Positions 36,113 to 44,659 of a stretch of DNA of 63,239 nt are shown in pieces. The translations under genes were made by a program, and so were the position numbers. The notes beneath the pieces were generated by a model. The model made no database searches. It saw only the letters and a list, made by a program, of their open reading frames with translations, and had not been told where the DNA came from. Numbering within the stretch: the stretch's first letter is position 1; each line of letters opens with the position of its first letter. Origin of the DNA: Planctomycetaceae bacterium (lineage in GTDB: Bacteria; Planctomycetota; Planctomycetia; Pirellulales; Pirellulaceae). The DNA is taken from positions 1 to 63,239 of the forward strand of contig JABJJO010000016.1 in NCBI GenBank assembly GCA_018660825.1. Direction: 5' to 3'.

Positions 36113-36223
36113 AAAAACGGTTCGAGCCCGTTATTCGTCAGGGATTATTCAGGGCGGATAGCGGGTTCGCTTTTACTTTAATGTTTACGCGACTGCGACG
36201 ATCGCTTGGGCGCCGGTGAGTAT

Positions 36224-37777
36224 ATGCTCGATTCCATAGGAGAGGTGCTTTTTTCTCCGCTAGTAGTCACCGCCATTATTGTTCTGGTATTAATCCTGAG
36301 ATGTTTTAAAGGGCGGGGAGGTCGACGCGAACTATCGATTGGTGACCTCGCCGACAGACTGAAGATGTCCAAGACTAACTTGGTGCAACATGACGCGCAA
36401 TACCGAACAGCGACTATCCCCAAGCGTAGTGGCGGTAAACGCATACTGCACGTACCTGACGATGCAACGAAGCAACTACAACGAAAACTATTGCAGCAAC
36501 TAATTGAGCGTCTTGCCATTCATGATTGTGTGCACGGCTTCCGTAAGGGGCATTCGATTGTTGATAATGCCGCTGAGCACACTGGACAAGCAGTTATAGT
36601 CAAACTTGATATCATTGATTTCTTTCCTTCAACAAATAGCGATCGCGTTAAGAATGCGTTTCGGGGCGCGGGATTTAACAAGTCTGCCGCGACACTCCTC
36701 ACCGGTTTGACCTGTCATGAAGGAGGTCTTCCGCAGGGCGCTCCTAGTAGTCCGGCGTTGAGTAACTATGTCAACAAAAACATGGACGAGAAACTCGCAG
36801 AGGCCGCCAACAAGAGAGGTGCCGTCTATACGCGGTACGCGGACGATATTACCTTTTCGTTTGTGACGTATTCACGACACAACATTCATAACTTGTTGAT
36901 TGCGACCGGCAAAATATTGCGCCACTACGGCTATCGTCTGAATAATAAAAAGAAGCGTATTATTCGACAACATCGGCAACAACTTGTTACCGGTTTAGTG
37001 GTTAACGAGCGGGTGAATTTACCAAGAAAAACAAGGCGCTGGCTACGAGCCGTCAAGCATCGTATGGAGACGGGCGGCGAGGCTACTCTTACCAATTCCG
37101 AATTTCGCGGTTGGCTGTCGTTGCTGAAAATGGTGGACGGCGATTCACCTTTACTGACGTTCCTTGATTCCCCCAAACCTAAAGCGGAAGAAAGCGTTAC
37201 ACGGACCCGGCACATTGGTGACAATATTTCGGATTCGGATGGTCACTCGAGCCTATCGGATAGCGATTCAAGTGTTGTACATCAGGGTAAATCTGCCACT
37301 GAGGGTGAGTCCCTACCAACAAACACGCCTCCGGAAACACCTCCAGTGGTTGCCTCAGGGACAATCTTGCCAACAGATGGACGTCGTCAGTTTTTGCGTC
37401 TGGCGCGATTGGGAGCGGATGGGAATCTAGCTCTACTACAACTCGTTGAGGCGTTAAATCAAACCGAGAAATACTCCACAAACAGAAATGGAGCTGAAAA
37501 GGACCTAGTCGGTAGCGAATACCTTATCGATATATCGGTGTCCTCAATCGGCAGGACCTTTTCTTTTAGCCTACCGGAAGATTACCAAGACGGTCAGACC
37601 CTTAAGGGCACACTGCGTGATGGAGGACTGTCATTAGAACTATATTGCGATAAACTAGTCGGGTCGGAATTAGCGGGCCTGAGTTTCCCCACGCGATTGA
37701 AGGTTTTAATTCGAGTCGTACAGTGGAACTCCATTTTTAAACGACTCGAAGCGATCGTATTGCACACAACTCTATAG
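36224..37777 (+). CDS. Retron-type reverse transcriptase with N-terminal membrane helix and unknown C-terminal domain
   Basis: A 517-residue reverse transcriptase. A membrane helix is predicted at about 8-27 ('LFSPLVVTAIIVLVLILRCF'). The retron-type N region follows ('YRTATIPKRSGGKRILHVP', 60-78; 'HGFRKGHSI', 104-112), then NAxxH (115-119), motif A 'LDIIDFFPS' (128-136), 'LPQGAPSSP' (169-177), YADD (205-208) and 'VTGLVVN' (255-261). The polymerase core ends near 310. A Ser/Asp/Pro-rich linker (315-385) leads to a beta-rich domain (about 385-517) that I do not recognise. Normal retron enzymes are about 300-400 residues and soluble. ATG 36224 follows GGTGAG; a TTG at 36206 is also in frame. No separate effector gene is adjacent. 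Confidence 0.9.
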   Translation: MLDSIGEVLFSPLVVTAIIVLVLILRCFKGRGGRRELSIGDLADRLKMSKTNLVQHDAQYRTATIPKRSGGKRILHVPDDATKQLQRKLLQQLIERLAIHDCVHGFRKGHSIVDNAAEHTGQAVIVKLDIIDFFPSTNSDRVKNAFRGAGFNKSAATLLTGLTCHEGGLPQGAPSSPALSNYVNKNMDEKLAEAANKRGAVYTRYADDITFSFVTYSRHNIHNLLIATGKILRHYGYRLNNKKKRIIRQHRQQLVTGLVVNERVNLPRKTRRWLRAVKHRMETGGEATLTNSEFRGWLSLLKMVDGDSPLLTFLDSPKPKAEESVTRTRHIGDNISDSDGHSSLSDSDSSVVHQGKSATEGESLPTNTPPETPPVVASGTILPTDGRRQFLRLARLGADGNLALLQLVEALNQTEKYSTNRNGAEKDLVGSEYLIDISVSSIGRTFSFSLPEDYQDGQTLKGTLRDGGLSLELYCDKLVGSELAGLSFPTRLKVLIRVVQWNSIFKRLEAIVLHTTL

Positions 37778-37848
37778 TGATTGTGTGTAGAATATCTTTC
37801 ATAGACAACTCAAATAAAACGCAACGTTCTCTAGAGGGACTCGGCAGC

Positions 37849-38862
37849 ATGTTCAAATTAACAGTTATCGTCGCTTTGACATTTGGGTGGACGATGAACG
37901 CCCACTCTCAACAACTCCTGATTAAAGGTGACCGCCAAATTATGATCAACGGAGAAACATTGGAAACGCTCTGGGAAGAGGGTGGTTTTACGGAAGGCGC
38001 GGCCGCCGGTCCCGACGGAAATATGTATTTCTCTGATTTTGCTCAACCCTTTGAGTCAGGTCCGGCGAGAGTCATGATGTTCAACCCCGGCACAGGTAAA
38101 ACAAACGTGTTTTGCCCCGACAGCGGTATGGGCAATGGACTTATGTTTACTCGTGGCGGAGATTTAATGGGGTGTTGTGCGTCGCCGTTAAAAGGGCATC
38201 GCGCCTTAGTTAACTTTCTTCCTGACGGAAAAGTTAAAATTGTGGCGGACTCATTCAACGGAAAGAAACTCAATTCTCCTAATGATATTGTGATTTCTAA
38301 AGCGGGGGATATCTATTTCACGGATCCAAAATATGTCGGTCCCGAAGAACGCGAGTTGGATCGTTACTACGTGTTTAAATACAGTGTCGCCGGTGAACTT
38401 TCAGTCGCGACTGATCAGATAGACAAACCCAACGGCATCATTCTTTCGCCAAACCAAAAGACAGTTTACGTGGCTGAAACTGATAACGGCTCGGATAAGG
38501 CGGACATAGAAACGGATTTTAAAATGGGACGAATGACGTTGAATTCCTTTAAAATTAGCCGCTCCGGTCAGTGGAGCAACAAAAAGGTGCTCGTAGATTT
38601 CGGGGATCAATTGGGAATTGATGGCATGACGGTTGATACGACGGGAAACATCTATGCTGCAGTGCGTAGCGCCAAACGTTTTGGGATTGTGATTTTCTCT
38701 CCCCAAGGCGAAGAACTTGGTTATATCGAAACCCCCGAGTTACCAACGAACGTTAGTTTCGGACGGGGAGCGGAATTGAGCCGACTTTACATTACAGCCG
38801 GCAAAGGATTTTATCGGATTCGCACAAAGGCAATAGGCTATCATCCGGCTATTGCAAACTAG
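37849..38862 (+). CDS. SMP-30/gluconolactonase-family secreted protein
   Basis: A 337-residue protein with a signal peptide (about 1-20) and a beta-propeller of the SMP-30 family, which hydrolyses sugar lactones using a bound divalent metal. Diagnostic parts are 'FTEGAAAGPDGNMYFSDF' (metal-binding Glu), 'LNSPNDIVISKAGDIYFTDPKY' (Asn) and 'GIDGMTVDTTGNIYAA' (Asp). The ATG at 37849 has AGAGGGA upstream and gives a normal signal peptide; the frame is open back to 37777 inside the end of the reverse transcriptase gene, but that part has no coding look. It converges with the Ldh2-family gene with no gap. Confidence 0.88.
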   Translation: MFKLTVIVALTFGWTMNAHSQQLLIKGDRQIMINGETLETLWEEGGFTEGAAAGPDGNMYFSDFAQPFESGPARVMMFNPGTGKTNVFCPDSGMGNGLMFTRGGDLMGCCASPLKGHRALVNFLPDGKVKIVADSFNGKKLNSPNDIVISKAGDIYFTDPKYVGPEERELDRYYVFKYSVAGELSVATDQIDKPNGIILSPNQKTVYVAETDNGSDKADIETDFKMGRMTLNSFKISRSGQWSNKKVLVDFGDQLGIDGMTVDTTGNIYAAVRSAKRFGIVIFSPQGEELGYIETPELPTNVSFGRGAELSRLYITAGKGFYRIRTKAIGYHPAIAN

Positions 38863-39957
38863 TTAGGGACTCCAGTCCGCGGGCAGAGTAATGTCGCTTT
38901 GGTTTGCGATTTGGGTAATTTGTGAATAGATCTCATCGCCTAAGGGGATTCCATTTTCGCGGCGGTCACTTTTAGTTTGCCGCGAACGGTCGTGGGGTAA
39001 CGTAATGGGGTGATCGGCGTCTGACAATGGCGACTCCCGCGCAAAATTCTCAAGACGCACGGCTTCGCTTACAATGTGCTCGGCTCCTTGGAAATGTTGG
39101 GGATCCCATAAAACCATCAATACGTTATTGGCTGGAACGGCATCCGTGGGAGCAGGGGGGCAATATCCGCCAGTAAGACCGCTCACGAGTACGTCAAGCA
39201 AAAATCCTAGACCAAATCCCTTGTAACCGCCCGTTGGGTTGAGCGAACCCGGCGGATCTTGGTATCGAACGCCAGGGTCGGTTGTTGGGCGACCATGTTC
39301 GTCGCGTAACCATCCCGCGGGTACTTGCTTGTTTTCTTTATGCGCGACTAAAATCTTACCGTTCGCAACGATGCTCGTTGAAATATCGACCAGAATTGGA
39401 TGAGGATCGCTTGGGGTTGCGATCGAAATAGGGTTGGTACTAAGTGTTGGGCGTATGCCACCTGGCGGTGCAACTGCTTGGAGGGCTCCATTGTCATTGA
39501 CCGTAAGGAGAGCCGCGAATCCTTGCTGCGCGGCGTACTCGACCCATTGCGATAATTGCCCAATGTGGCCACAACGTTTCATGGCACCACAAGCAACGCC
39601 CTGTCTCGATGCCTTTGTCGCGAGTCGCTCGATGATAGCGGGCATTTGTACCTGCCCAAAACCGTGTTGGGCATCGGCCACAATGAGGGAGTCCGTCTCG
39701 TTATTAACGATGAGTTCAGCGGCGGGCTGTAAAATCCCCTTTTGTATATTAGTTAGATAGGAAGCAATGCGAACGACACCGTGTGAGTCATGCCCGCATA
39801 AGTTGGCTAAAACTAGACTTTGTGAAACCCGTTTGGCTACCTCGGGTGTGCAGCCTCGCGACTTGAATATTGACCGCGTTAAAGTCTCGAGCGATGTGTG
39901 ATTTACGATGGGCATGATCAAATGTTTTTTGAGTGGGACGGTAAGAGTTGGTGGCAT
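38863..39957 (-). CDS. Malate/L-lactate dehydrogenase (Ldh2 family)
   Basis: An NAD(P)-dependent 2-hydroxyacid dehydrogenase of the Ldh2/YlbC type, unrelated in fold to the lactate dehydrogenase of the microcompartment operon. Typical segments are 'LCGHDSHGVVRIASYL' near the N terminus, 'GVACGAMKRCGHIGQLS' and 'GGYKGFGLGFLLDVL' in the C-terminal half. Length is 364 residues from 39957, or 350 from the ATG at 39915, which matches family starts better. The upstream gene's stop codon overlaps the 39957 ATG, so coupling favours the longer form; neither has a ribosome site. Confidence 0.88.
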   Translation of the reverse strand: MPPTLTVPLKKHLIMPIVNHTSLETLTRSIFKSRGCTPEVAKRVSQSLVLANLCGHDSHGVVRIASYLTNIQKGILQPAAELIVNNETDSLIVADAQHGFGQVQMPAIIERLATKASRQGVACGAMKRCGHIGQLSQWVEYAAQQGFAALLTVNDNGALQAVAPPGGIRPTLSTNPISIATPSDPHPILVDISTSIVANGKILVAHKENKQVPAGWLRDEHGRPTTDPGVRYQDPPGSLNPTGGYKGFGLGFLLDVLVSGLTGGYCPPAPTDAVPANNVLMVLWDPQHFQGAEHIVSEAVRLENFARESPLSDADHPITLPHDRSRQTKSDRRENGIPLGDEIYSQITQIANQSDITLPADWSP

Positions 39958-40634
39958 TAAAAGCCGGCATCTTTTCGGAAGCGATAAAGCGTTTGCCAGA
40001 CGGCATCTCTTTTATTGATAGGCCGCGGCGAGCGAAGAATCAATATTGTGGTTGTGTCGGTACGGGAGTCGAAACGACGTTGTATTTCTAGATAGGTTGT
40101 TAGCGGCTTTTTCGTGGTGAAGGGGTCATAACCTTTGAAAGTCACCGTCTGAGGTTGATCCGGTTGCCTTGGTTTTGGATTTTCAATGGTGATGTTGATT
40201 TGTTTTGGTAAGTATTTCCCGCCGTACAATCCGGCATCGTAGTCGAGTAACGCTCGTTTAAGTTCCGCATCATTGGTGATGCAGTTGCCTCGCAGTTGGT
40301 AAAGTATTGGGTAGGACCAAAAAAACTTACTTGTTGGCTCGAAGAACCCCGGTGGAAACCGCAGTTCTATTTTGCCTTCCCAAGGGAGGGATTTCGCCCA
40401 GACAGGTGGATATGTGGTGTTTTCTATCCGCCAGTCCGGTGGAACGCTGAGCACTGACTTGGGTTCTTCTGCGTGTGCAAAAGTGGTCATCATACACACC
40501 AGAATGAAGGCCGCAATGCGGGCATGTTTGGGTTTCAGGGCATCGAGGGGTATTATAGTAGACAAAAATATTATTTTCGGTAGCGTCGCAAAATAACGCC
40601 GGTCGCATAAAAGAGCGGAATGCGTCATAATCAA
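39957..40634 (-). CDS. Exported protein of unknown function
   Basis: A 225-residue frame in which a signal-peptide-like segment ('ARIAAFILVCMMTTFAHA', about 38-55) is preceded by an odd 37-residue extension, so the real start is probably downstream of 40634 at a non-ATG codon. The mature part contains 'IELRFPPGFFEPTSKFFWSY' and a late 'TYLEIQRRFDSRTDTTTILIL'. It shows no known motif. Its stop overlaps the start of the Ldh2-family gene, suggesting co-transcription. Confidence 0.5.
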   Translation of the reverse strand: MIMTHSALLCDRRYFATLPKIIFLSTIIPLDALKPKHARIAAFILVCMMTTFAHAEEPKSVLSVPPDWRIENTTYPPVWAKSLPWEGKIELRFPPGFFEPTSKFFWSYPILYQLRGNCITNDAELKRALLDYDAGLYGGKYLPKQINITIENPKPRQPDQPQTVTFKGYDPFTTKKPLTTYLEIQRRFDSRTDTTTILILRSPRPINKRDAVWQTLYRFRKDAGF

Positions 40635-40670
40635 TGTCCATGAATTGTATGCGGATAGTGGGTTCTGGTT

Positions 40671-40702
40671 GTTCGGGACGGTCTCACCGTTTGTTGTCGA
40701 AC
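40671..40702. promoter_or_regulatory. Two-part stem-loop upstream of xylB
   Basis: GTTCG (40671-40675) pairs with CGAAC (40698-40702) and, inside it, ACGGT (40678-40682) pairs with ACCGT (40686-40690) around a 3-base loop. The element sits about 100 bp before the xylulokinase start in the divergent region. It could be an operator or a leader hairpin; no T tract follows. Confidence 0.3.
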
Positions 40703-40803
40703 ACCGTAGATGATATTCGATAATTAGATTTGTTTATAGATCAACATTTGTTGTGTCTGATGTTTAAAGACGAAGGCAATAAAAATTAGGAAAAACGCGC
40801 AGT

Positions 40804-42333
40804 ATGAGTTACTTTCTAGGGGTGGACATCGGTACGACGAGTACTAAGACAATTTTGATTACTGAACAGGGGAAAGTCCGTGGCGAAGCGTCTGCAAGTT
40901 ACCCTTTAAGCCATCCAAAACCGATGTGGTCGGAACAAAATCCAGACCATTGGTGGCGTGCTACGGTAAAGACAATACGCGCGGTTATTTTGAAATCCGG
41001 CGTGGATGCGGCGGAAGTCAAGGCTATCGGGCTATCGGGACAAATGCACGGTAGCGTGTTTTTAGACCAGGACGATCAAGTAATCCGCCCCGCGATACTA
41101 TGGAACGATCAGCGAACGGTTGCCGAGTGTGATGAAATAGAAAGCAGAGCTGGCGGTCGTTCACAGCTAATAAGGATGGTCGCTAATCCAGCATTGACGG
41201 GTTTTACCGCGCCGAAGATTCTGTGGTTGCGCAATAACGAACCTCGTAATTTTGAACGATTGCACAAGGTCCTGTTGCCCAAGGATGACGTGCGCCGGCG
41301 GTTGACGGGTTGTTATGCAACTGATGTTAGTGATGCTAGCGGGATGCTACTGCTAGATGTTGGAGGTCGTAAGTGGTCTACCAAACTCATGGATAAACTT
41401 GATTTAGATGTGGGTCTGTTTGCAGAAGTGTTTGAGTCCGAGGATGTTACTGGGACGTTGACTAAAAAGGCCGCCCAACTATTGGGGCTTTCTGCTGACT
41501 GCCTAGTCGTCGGTGGTGCCGGTGACTGCGCGGCGAATGCCTTGGGAACTGGAGTCGTGCGGAGCGGGATTGTATCCACTTCAATTGGCACATCCGGCGT
41601 CACGTTTGTTCACAGCGATGAAATGGAATTTGACAAAAGCGGTCGGTTGCACACGTTTTGTCATGCTGTTCGCGGCAAGTGGCATATGATGGGTGTCAAT
41701 TTGTGCGCTGGTGGTTCTCTGCAGTGGTTCGCGGATAATTTAGTGGGGAATGGAAAAGCGGACGTGTTTAAGGCAATGAACCGCGCGGCCTCGAAGGTTG
41801 ACGTGGGCTCTGAAGGTCTATTCTTCCTGCCGTACCTAGCCGGCGAAAGGACACCCCATTGTGATCCCTTAGCGCGTGGGTGTTTTATTGGCCTGACAAT
41901 GTCGCATACCCAGGGACACATGGTGCGTTCCGTGATGGAAGGCGTCACTTATTCGCTGCGAGATAGCTTGGAAATTTTTCAGGACATGAACGTGCCGGTG
42001 AGGCAGATTCGAACTTCAGGAGGGGGTGCTAAGAGTAAATTGTGGCGCGAAATGCAGGCCAACGTGTTGGGCAAGAAAGTGGTGACAATCAATGCGGACC
42101 AAGGCCCCGCGTTGGGGGTGGCGTTATTAGCAGCGGTTGGTGCGGGAGCCTATGCTAATATCCAACAGGCCTGTAGGGTTGTTATCAAGGAAACGAGCGT
42201 CACGCCGGTGCAACAAAAGATTAAGCGAGAGTACGACAAACGCTTTCCGATCTATCAACGATTATATCAATCGCTGAAACAGGATTTTGAGGAGATTGCC
42301 AATCTAGACGCACCAAGCGGAGTTAGTAAGTAG
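40804..42333 (+). CDS. xylB: Xylulokinase
   Basis: Phosphorylates D-xylulose to D-xylulose-5-phosphate. It is 509 residues, in the normal range for FGGY-family sugar kinases. The N-terminal phosphate motif 'LGVDIGTTSTKTILI', the xylulokinase-typical 'IGLSGQMHGSVFLD' with its 'Q-M-H-G', the Asp of 'VVGGAGDCAANALGTG' and the adenine-side motif 'TSGGGAKSKLWREMQAN' are all present. The next gene starts 2 bp after its stop. No xylose isomerase gene is in the window. Confidence 0.92.
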   Translation: MSYFLGVDIGTTSTKTILITEQGKVRGEASASYPLSHPKPMWSEQNPDHWWRATVKTIRAVILKSGVDAAEVKAIGLSGQMHGSVFLDQDDQVIRPAILWNDQRTVAECDEIESRAGGRSQLIRMVANPALTGFTAPKILWLRNNEPRNFERLHKVLLPKDDVRRRLTGCYATDVSDASGMLLLDVGGRKWSTKLMDKLDLDVGLFAEVFESEDVTGTLTKKAAQLLGLSADCLVVGGAGDCAANALGTGVVRSGIVSTSIGTSGVTFVHSDEMEFDKSGRLHTFCHAVRGKWHMMGVNLCAGGSLQWFADNLVGNGKADVFKAMNRAASKVDVGSEGLFFLPYLAGERTPHCDPLARGCFIGLTMSHTQGHMVRSVMEGVTYSLRDSLEIFQDMNVPVRQIRTSGGGAKSKLWREMQANVLGKKVVTINADQGPALGVALLAAVGAGAYANIQQACRVVIKETSVTPVQQKIKREYDKRFPIYQRLYQSLKQDFEEIANLDAPSGVSK

Positions 42334-42335
42334 GA

Positions 42336-43970
42336 ATGCCACCTTATTTACCCGAGTCTGATTCGCGGAAATCCCTGATTTGGTTTTATGTAGAAGTGCT
42401 GCTGCTGGCGGGTTTCTTTTTTTTGGTCGTAGGCGGTCCACCGCCGGACGTCAATGAAGCGCATTACTTGACGAAGGCGAAACATTATTGGGATGCTTCA
42501 TTTGCACCGCAAGATTTCTTCTTAAATTCCGTCGACGCGCACCTTGCTTTCTATTGGTCCGTCGGATGGTTGACAAAGTATTGTTCACTAACCGTCACAG
42601 CGTGGTTGGGCAGGTGGCTAAGTTGGATATTGTTGGCGGGTGGGTTGACTTCAATATCACGGTCCCTCGGACATCGCTGTGGGTATGGAATCATTTGTGG
42701 GGCGATGTTTTTCCTGCTGCAAACCAATTGCCATCTAGCCGGTGAATGGGTGGTGGGAGGTTTGGAGGCGAAAGGACTTGCCTTCGGATTCTGCTTCTTT
42801 GGATTGTCGTGTGCAATTCGCAAAAAGTGGAAATCCGTGTGGTTGTTGTTGGGTGCGGCGATGGCCTATCACGTGTTGGTTGGTGGTTGGATAACCCTGT
42901 TGTTAGTGCTGTACCGCACGGTGGCGTTGATTAAGAAACGTTCGTTTGACATGAGCGAGTTGACGGCCGGTGTAATTGGATTGTGTATCGGGTTGATCGG
43001 ACTTGTGCCAGTTTGGGGCTTAGGTGGGCCGGCAGAGGCGGCGGTTGTTCACCAAGCCAACCATATATCCGTCCATGTTCGTCTGCCCCATCACCTGCTG
43101 TTCTCAAGCTTTCAGTTTGAGCGGCTGCTGAAATTTGGATTGTTAGTCGTGGGGGGTGTTCTGGTGTGGTGGCGTGCGGCGCCACACGTACCTGAAAATC
43201 TGTCTGTCTTATTACGTTTGGCATTACTGAGTATTGGTTTGTGTGTGACGGGGATTTTGTTGGATTTTGGTTTGACCGCAGATTCTCCGTTGCAAAATTC
43301 TTTATTGCGATATTATTGGTTTCGAACGAGTGACGTATTAGTTCCACTGGGGGCGGCATTCGGCGGGGTATCGTTGGCCAACGCGTTGGCCGCACGCGGT
43401 CGTGGGATGGCAAAGGCTCTGATAATCGCAACTGCAGTCATGGTAGTTTGGCCGGTGTGGGAATTTCAAAATGCCCGCTTTTGGGATCCTCGCGCTCGCG
43501 GTGACGCGTTGGGGTTGCCCCAAGCAACCATTTCGGACCCCCATCGACAGCGCGCCGTGAGTTTACGAATTGAACGTCATTTTTTGGCTTGTTGTCAATG
43601 GATCCGCCGGCATACGCCCACTGAAGCGGTGGTGATTACACCGGTTCGACAGCAGACTTTCAAATGGAATGCGTTACGGGCTGAGGTGGTCACACGCAAG
43701 GATATGCCACAAGATGCCAGTGGATTAGTCGACTGGTATAATCGGCAGGTTACGCTTTATGCCGTACGCAGTGGACGACGGGGTTTGCGTCAGCAGAGTA
43801 ACGACGAAATAGCATCCTCGGCTAAACTGTTTACAGCTTCCTATTTGCTCATTTCCCAGTTTAGTGTTGCGGAAGAACATCGATTTGACGGTGATGCGCG
43901 ATTCATAAAGCATTTTCCGACTGAGGGAGATCATTCATATTATGCTGTCTACGAGGTCCGGCATGAATAG
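42336..43970 (+). CDS. GT-C-like polytopic membrane protein
   Basis: A 544-residue protein with about ten hydrophobic segments from residue 18 on. Right after the first helix comes 'GGPPPDVNEAHYLTKAKHYWD', an acidic loop in the position of the catalytic Asp/Glu motif of GT-C glycosyltransferases that use lipid-linked sugars. The C-terminal 140 residues are soluble ('IRRHTPTEAVVITPVRQQTF', 'YLLISQFSVAEEHRFDGDAR'), as in related planctomycete membrane proteins. The sugar donor and acceptor are unknown. It is tightly packed between xylB and the Nudix gene, overlapping the latter by 8 bp. Confidence 0.6.
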   Translation: MPPYLPESDSRKSLIWFYVEVLLLAGFFFLVVGGPPPDVNEAHYLTKAKHYWDASFAPQDFFLNSVDAHLAFYWSVGWLTKYCSLTVTAWLGRWLSWILLAGGLTSISRSLGHRCGYGIICGAMFFLLQTNCHLAGEWVVGGLEAKGLAFGFCFFGLSCAIRKKWKSVWLLLGAAMAYHVLVGGWITLLLVLYRTVALIKKRSFDMSELTAGVIGLCIGLIGLVPVWGLGGPAEAAVVHQANHISVHVRLPHHLLFSSFQFERLLKFGLLVVGGVLVWWRAAPHVPENLSVLLRLALLSIGLCVTGILLDFGLTADSPLQNSLLRYYWFRTSDVLVPLGAAFGGVSLANALAARGRGMAKALIIATAVMVVWPVWEFQNARFWDPRARGDALGLPQATISDPHRQRAVSLRIERHFLACCQWIRRHTPTEAVVITPVRQQTFKWNALRAEVVTRKDMPQDASGLVDWYNRQVTLYAVRSGRRGLRQQSNDEIASSAKLFTASYLLISQFSVAEEHRFDGDARFIKHFPTEGDHSYYAVYEVRHE

Positions 43971-44580
43971 TGCGTTGATTGATTACATCGCATCGATCAG
44001 TTGGCGTGATCGCGACGTCGCGGAGGTACACTCCAAGCTGCAACCCCCGTTCTGCTATGGGCGACACCGTGGACCTTGTCCAGGTAATGCGCGGCAGGCA
44101 GGTGTATTAATATTGCTGCACGGGCAGGGCAATAACTTGTCGGTTACTCTAACCAAACGGAGCGCTGATTTGCACCATCACGCCAATCAAATTAGTTTTC
44201 CGGGAGGCGGCGTCGAGCCTGGTGAGTCGTGGCAGATGGCCGCCGTTAGAGAAACACATGAAGAAATCGGAATTGCCCCAGACGCCATCTCAGTTGTCGC
44301 AGCGTTGGAACCAGTATTCGTTTATCGTAGTAATAATCTGATGTTCCCTTTTGTCGCCACGCTGACGGATGATTCACAGGGAATTCCTGACGACGTTGAG
44401 GTGGATTCAATCTTTCTCGTAAAAGTTAACGAATTGAAGCTCGGATTGCATTCCAATTTAGCGTACTCTTGGAAACCTGTTGATGTACCAGGGTTTCAGG
44501 TGAAAGAGGGAGTGATTTGGGGAGCGACCGCGATGGTGTTGTCCCAGCTACTATCAATTCTTGAAGATTTCACAGGTTAA
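43963..44580 (+). CDS. Nudix hydrolase, CoA pyrophosphatase-like (NudL type)
   Basis: A 205-residue hydrolase. The Nudix box is complete: 'GGGVEPGESWQMAAVRETHE' followed by EIG, matching GX5EX7REUXEEXGU. Just before it, 'LTKRSADLHHHANQISFPGG' matches the NudL/UPF0035 signature of CoA pyrophosphatases, which split CoA to phosphopantetheine and adenosine-3',5'-bisphosphate. The ATG at 43963 overlaps the upstream stop (ATGAATAG); the frame extends to 43942, but the later ATG is favoured. Confidence 0.88.
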   Translation: MNSALIDYIASISWRDRDVAEVHSKLQPPFCYGRHRGPCPGNARQAGVLILLHGQGNNLSVTLTKRSADLHHHANQISFPGGGVEPGESWQMAAVRETHEEIGIAPDAISVVAALEPVFVYRSNNLMFPFVATLTDDSQGIPDDVEVDSIFLVKVNELKLGLHSNLAYSWKPVDVPGFQVKEGVIWGATAMVLSQLLSILEDFTG

Positions 44581-44586
44581 GTTAAT

Positions 44587-44598
44587 TGGTTTAAACCA
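44587..44598. promoter_or_regulatory. 12-bp perfect palindrome upstream of argC
   Basis: TGGTTTAAACCA is its own reverse complement. It lies 62 bp before the argC start and directly next to a TATACT hexamer (44600-44605) that could be a -10 box. The position would suit an operator for the argC-argJ operon. No matching -35 box is clear, and no regulator is known for it. Confidence 0.4.
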
Positions 44599-44659
44599 CT
44601 ATACTGTTTTACCTATCACTTTGTTTTATGGTAGCTGATGAAATATAGAGGGTAATAAA

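Noticed and set aside
36160-36174. AGCG/CGCT hairpin with TTTT as a terminator before the reverse transcriptase gene
   Set aside because: The stem is only 4 bp, and termination here would block the downstream gene; too weak to call.
36181-36219. ATG-started 12-codon frame before the reverse transcriptase gene
   Set aside because: It is out of frame with the enzyme and ends at a TGA just before the ATG at 36224; a leader peptide is possible but nothing else supports it.
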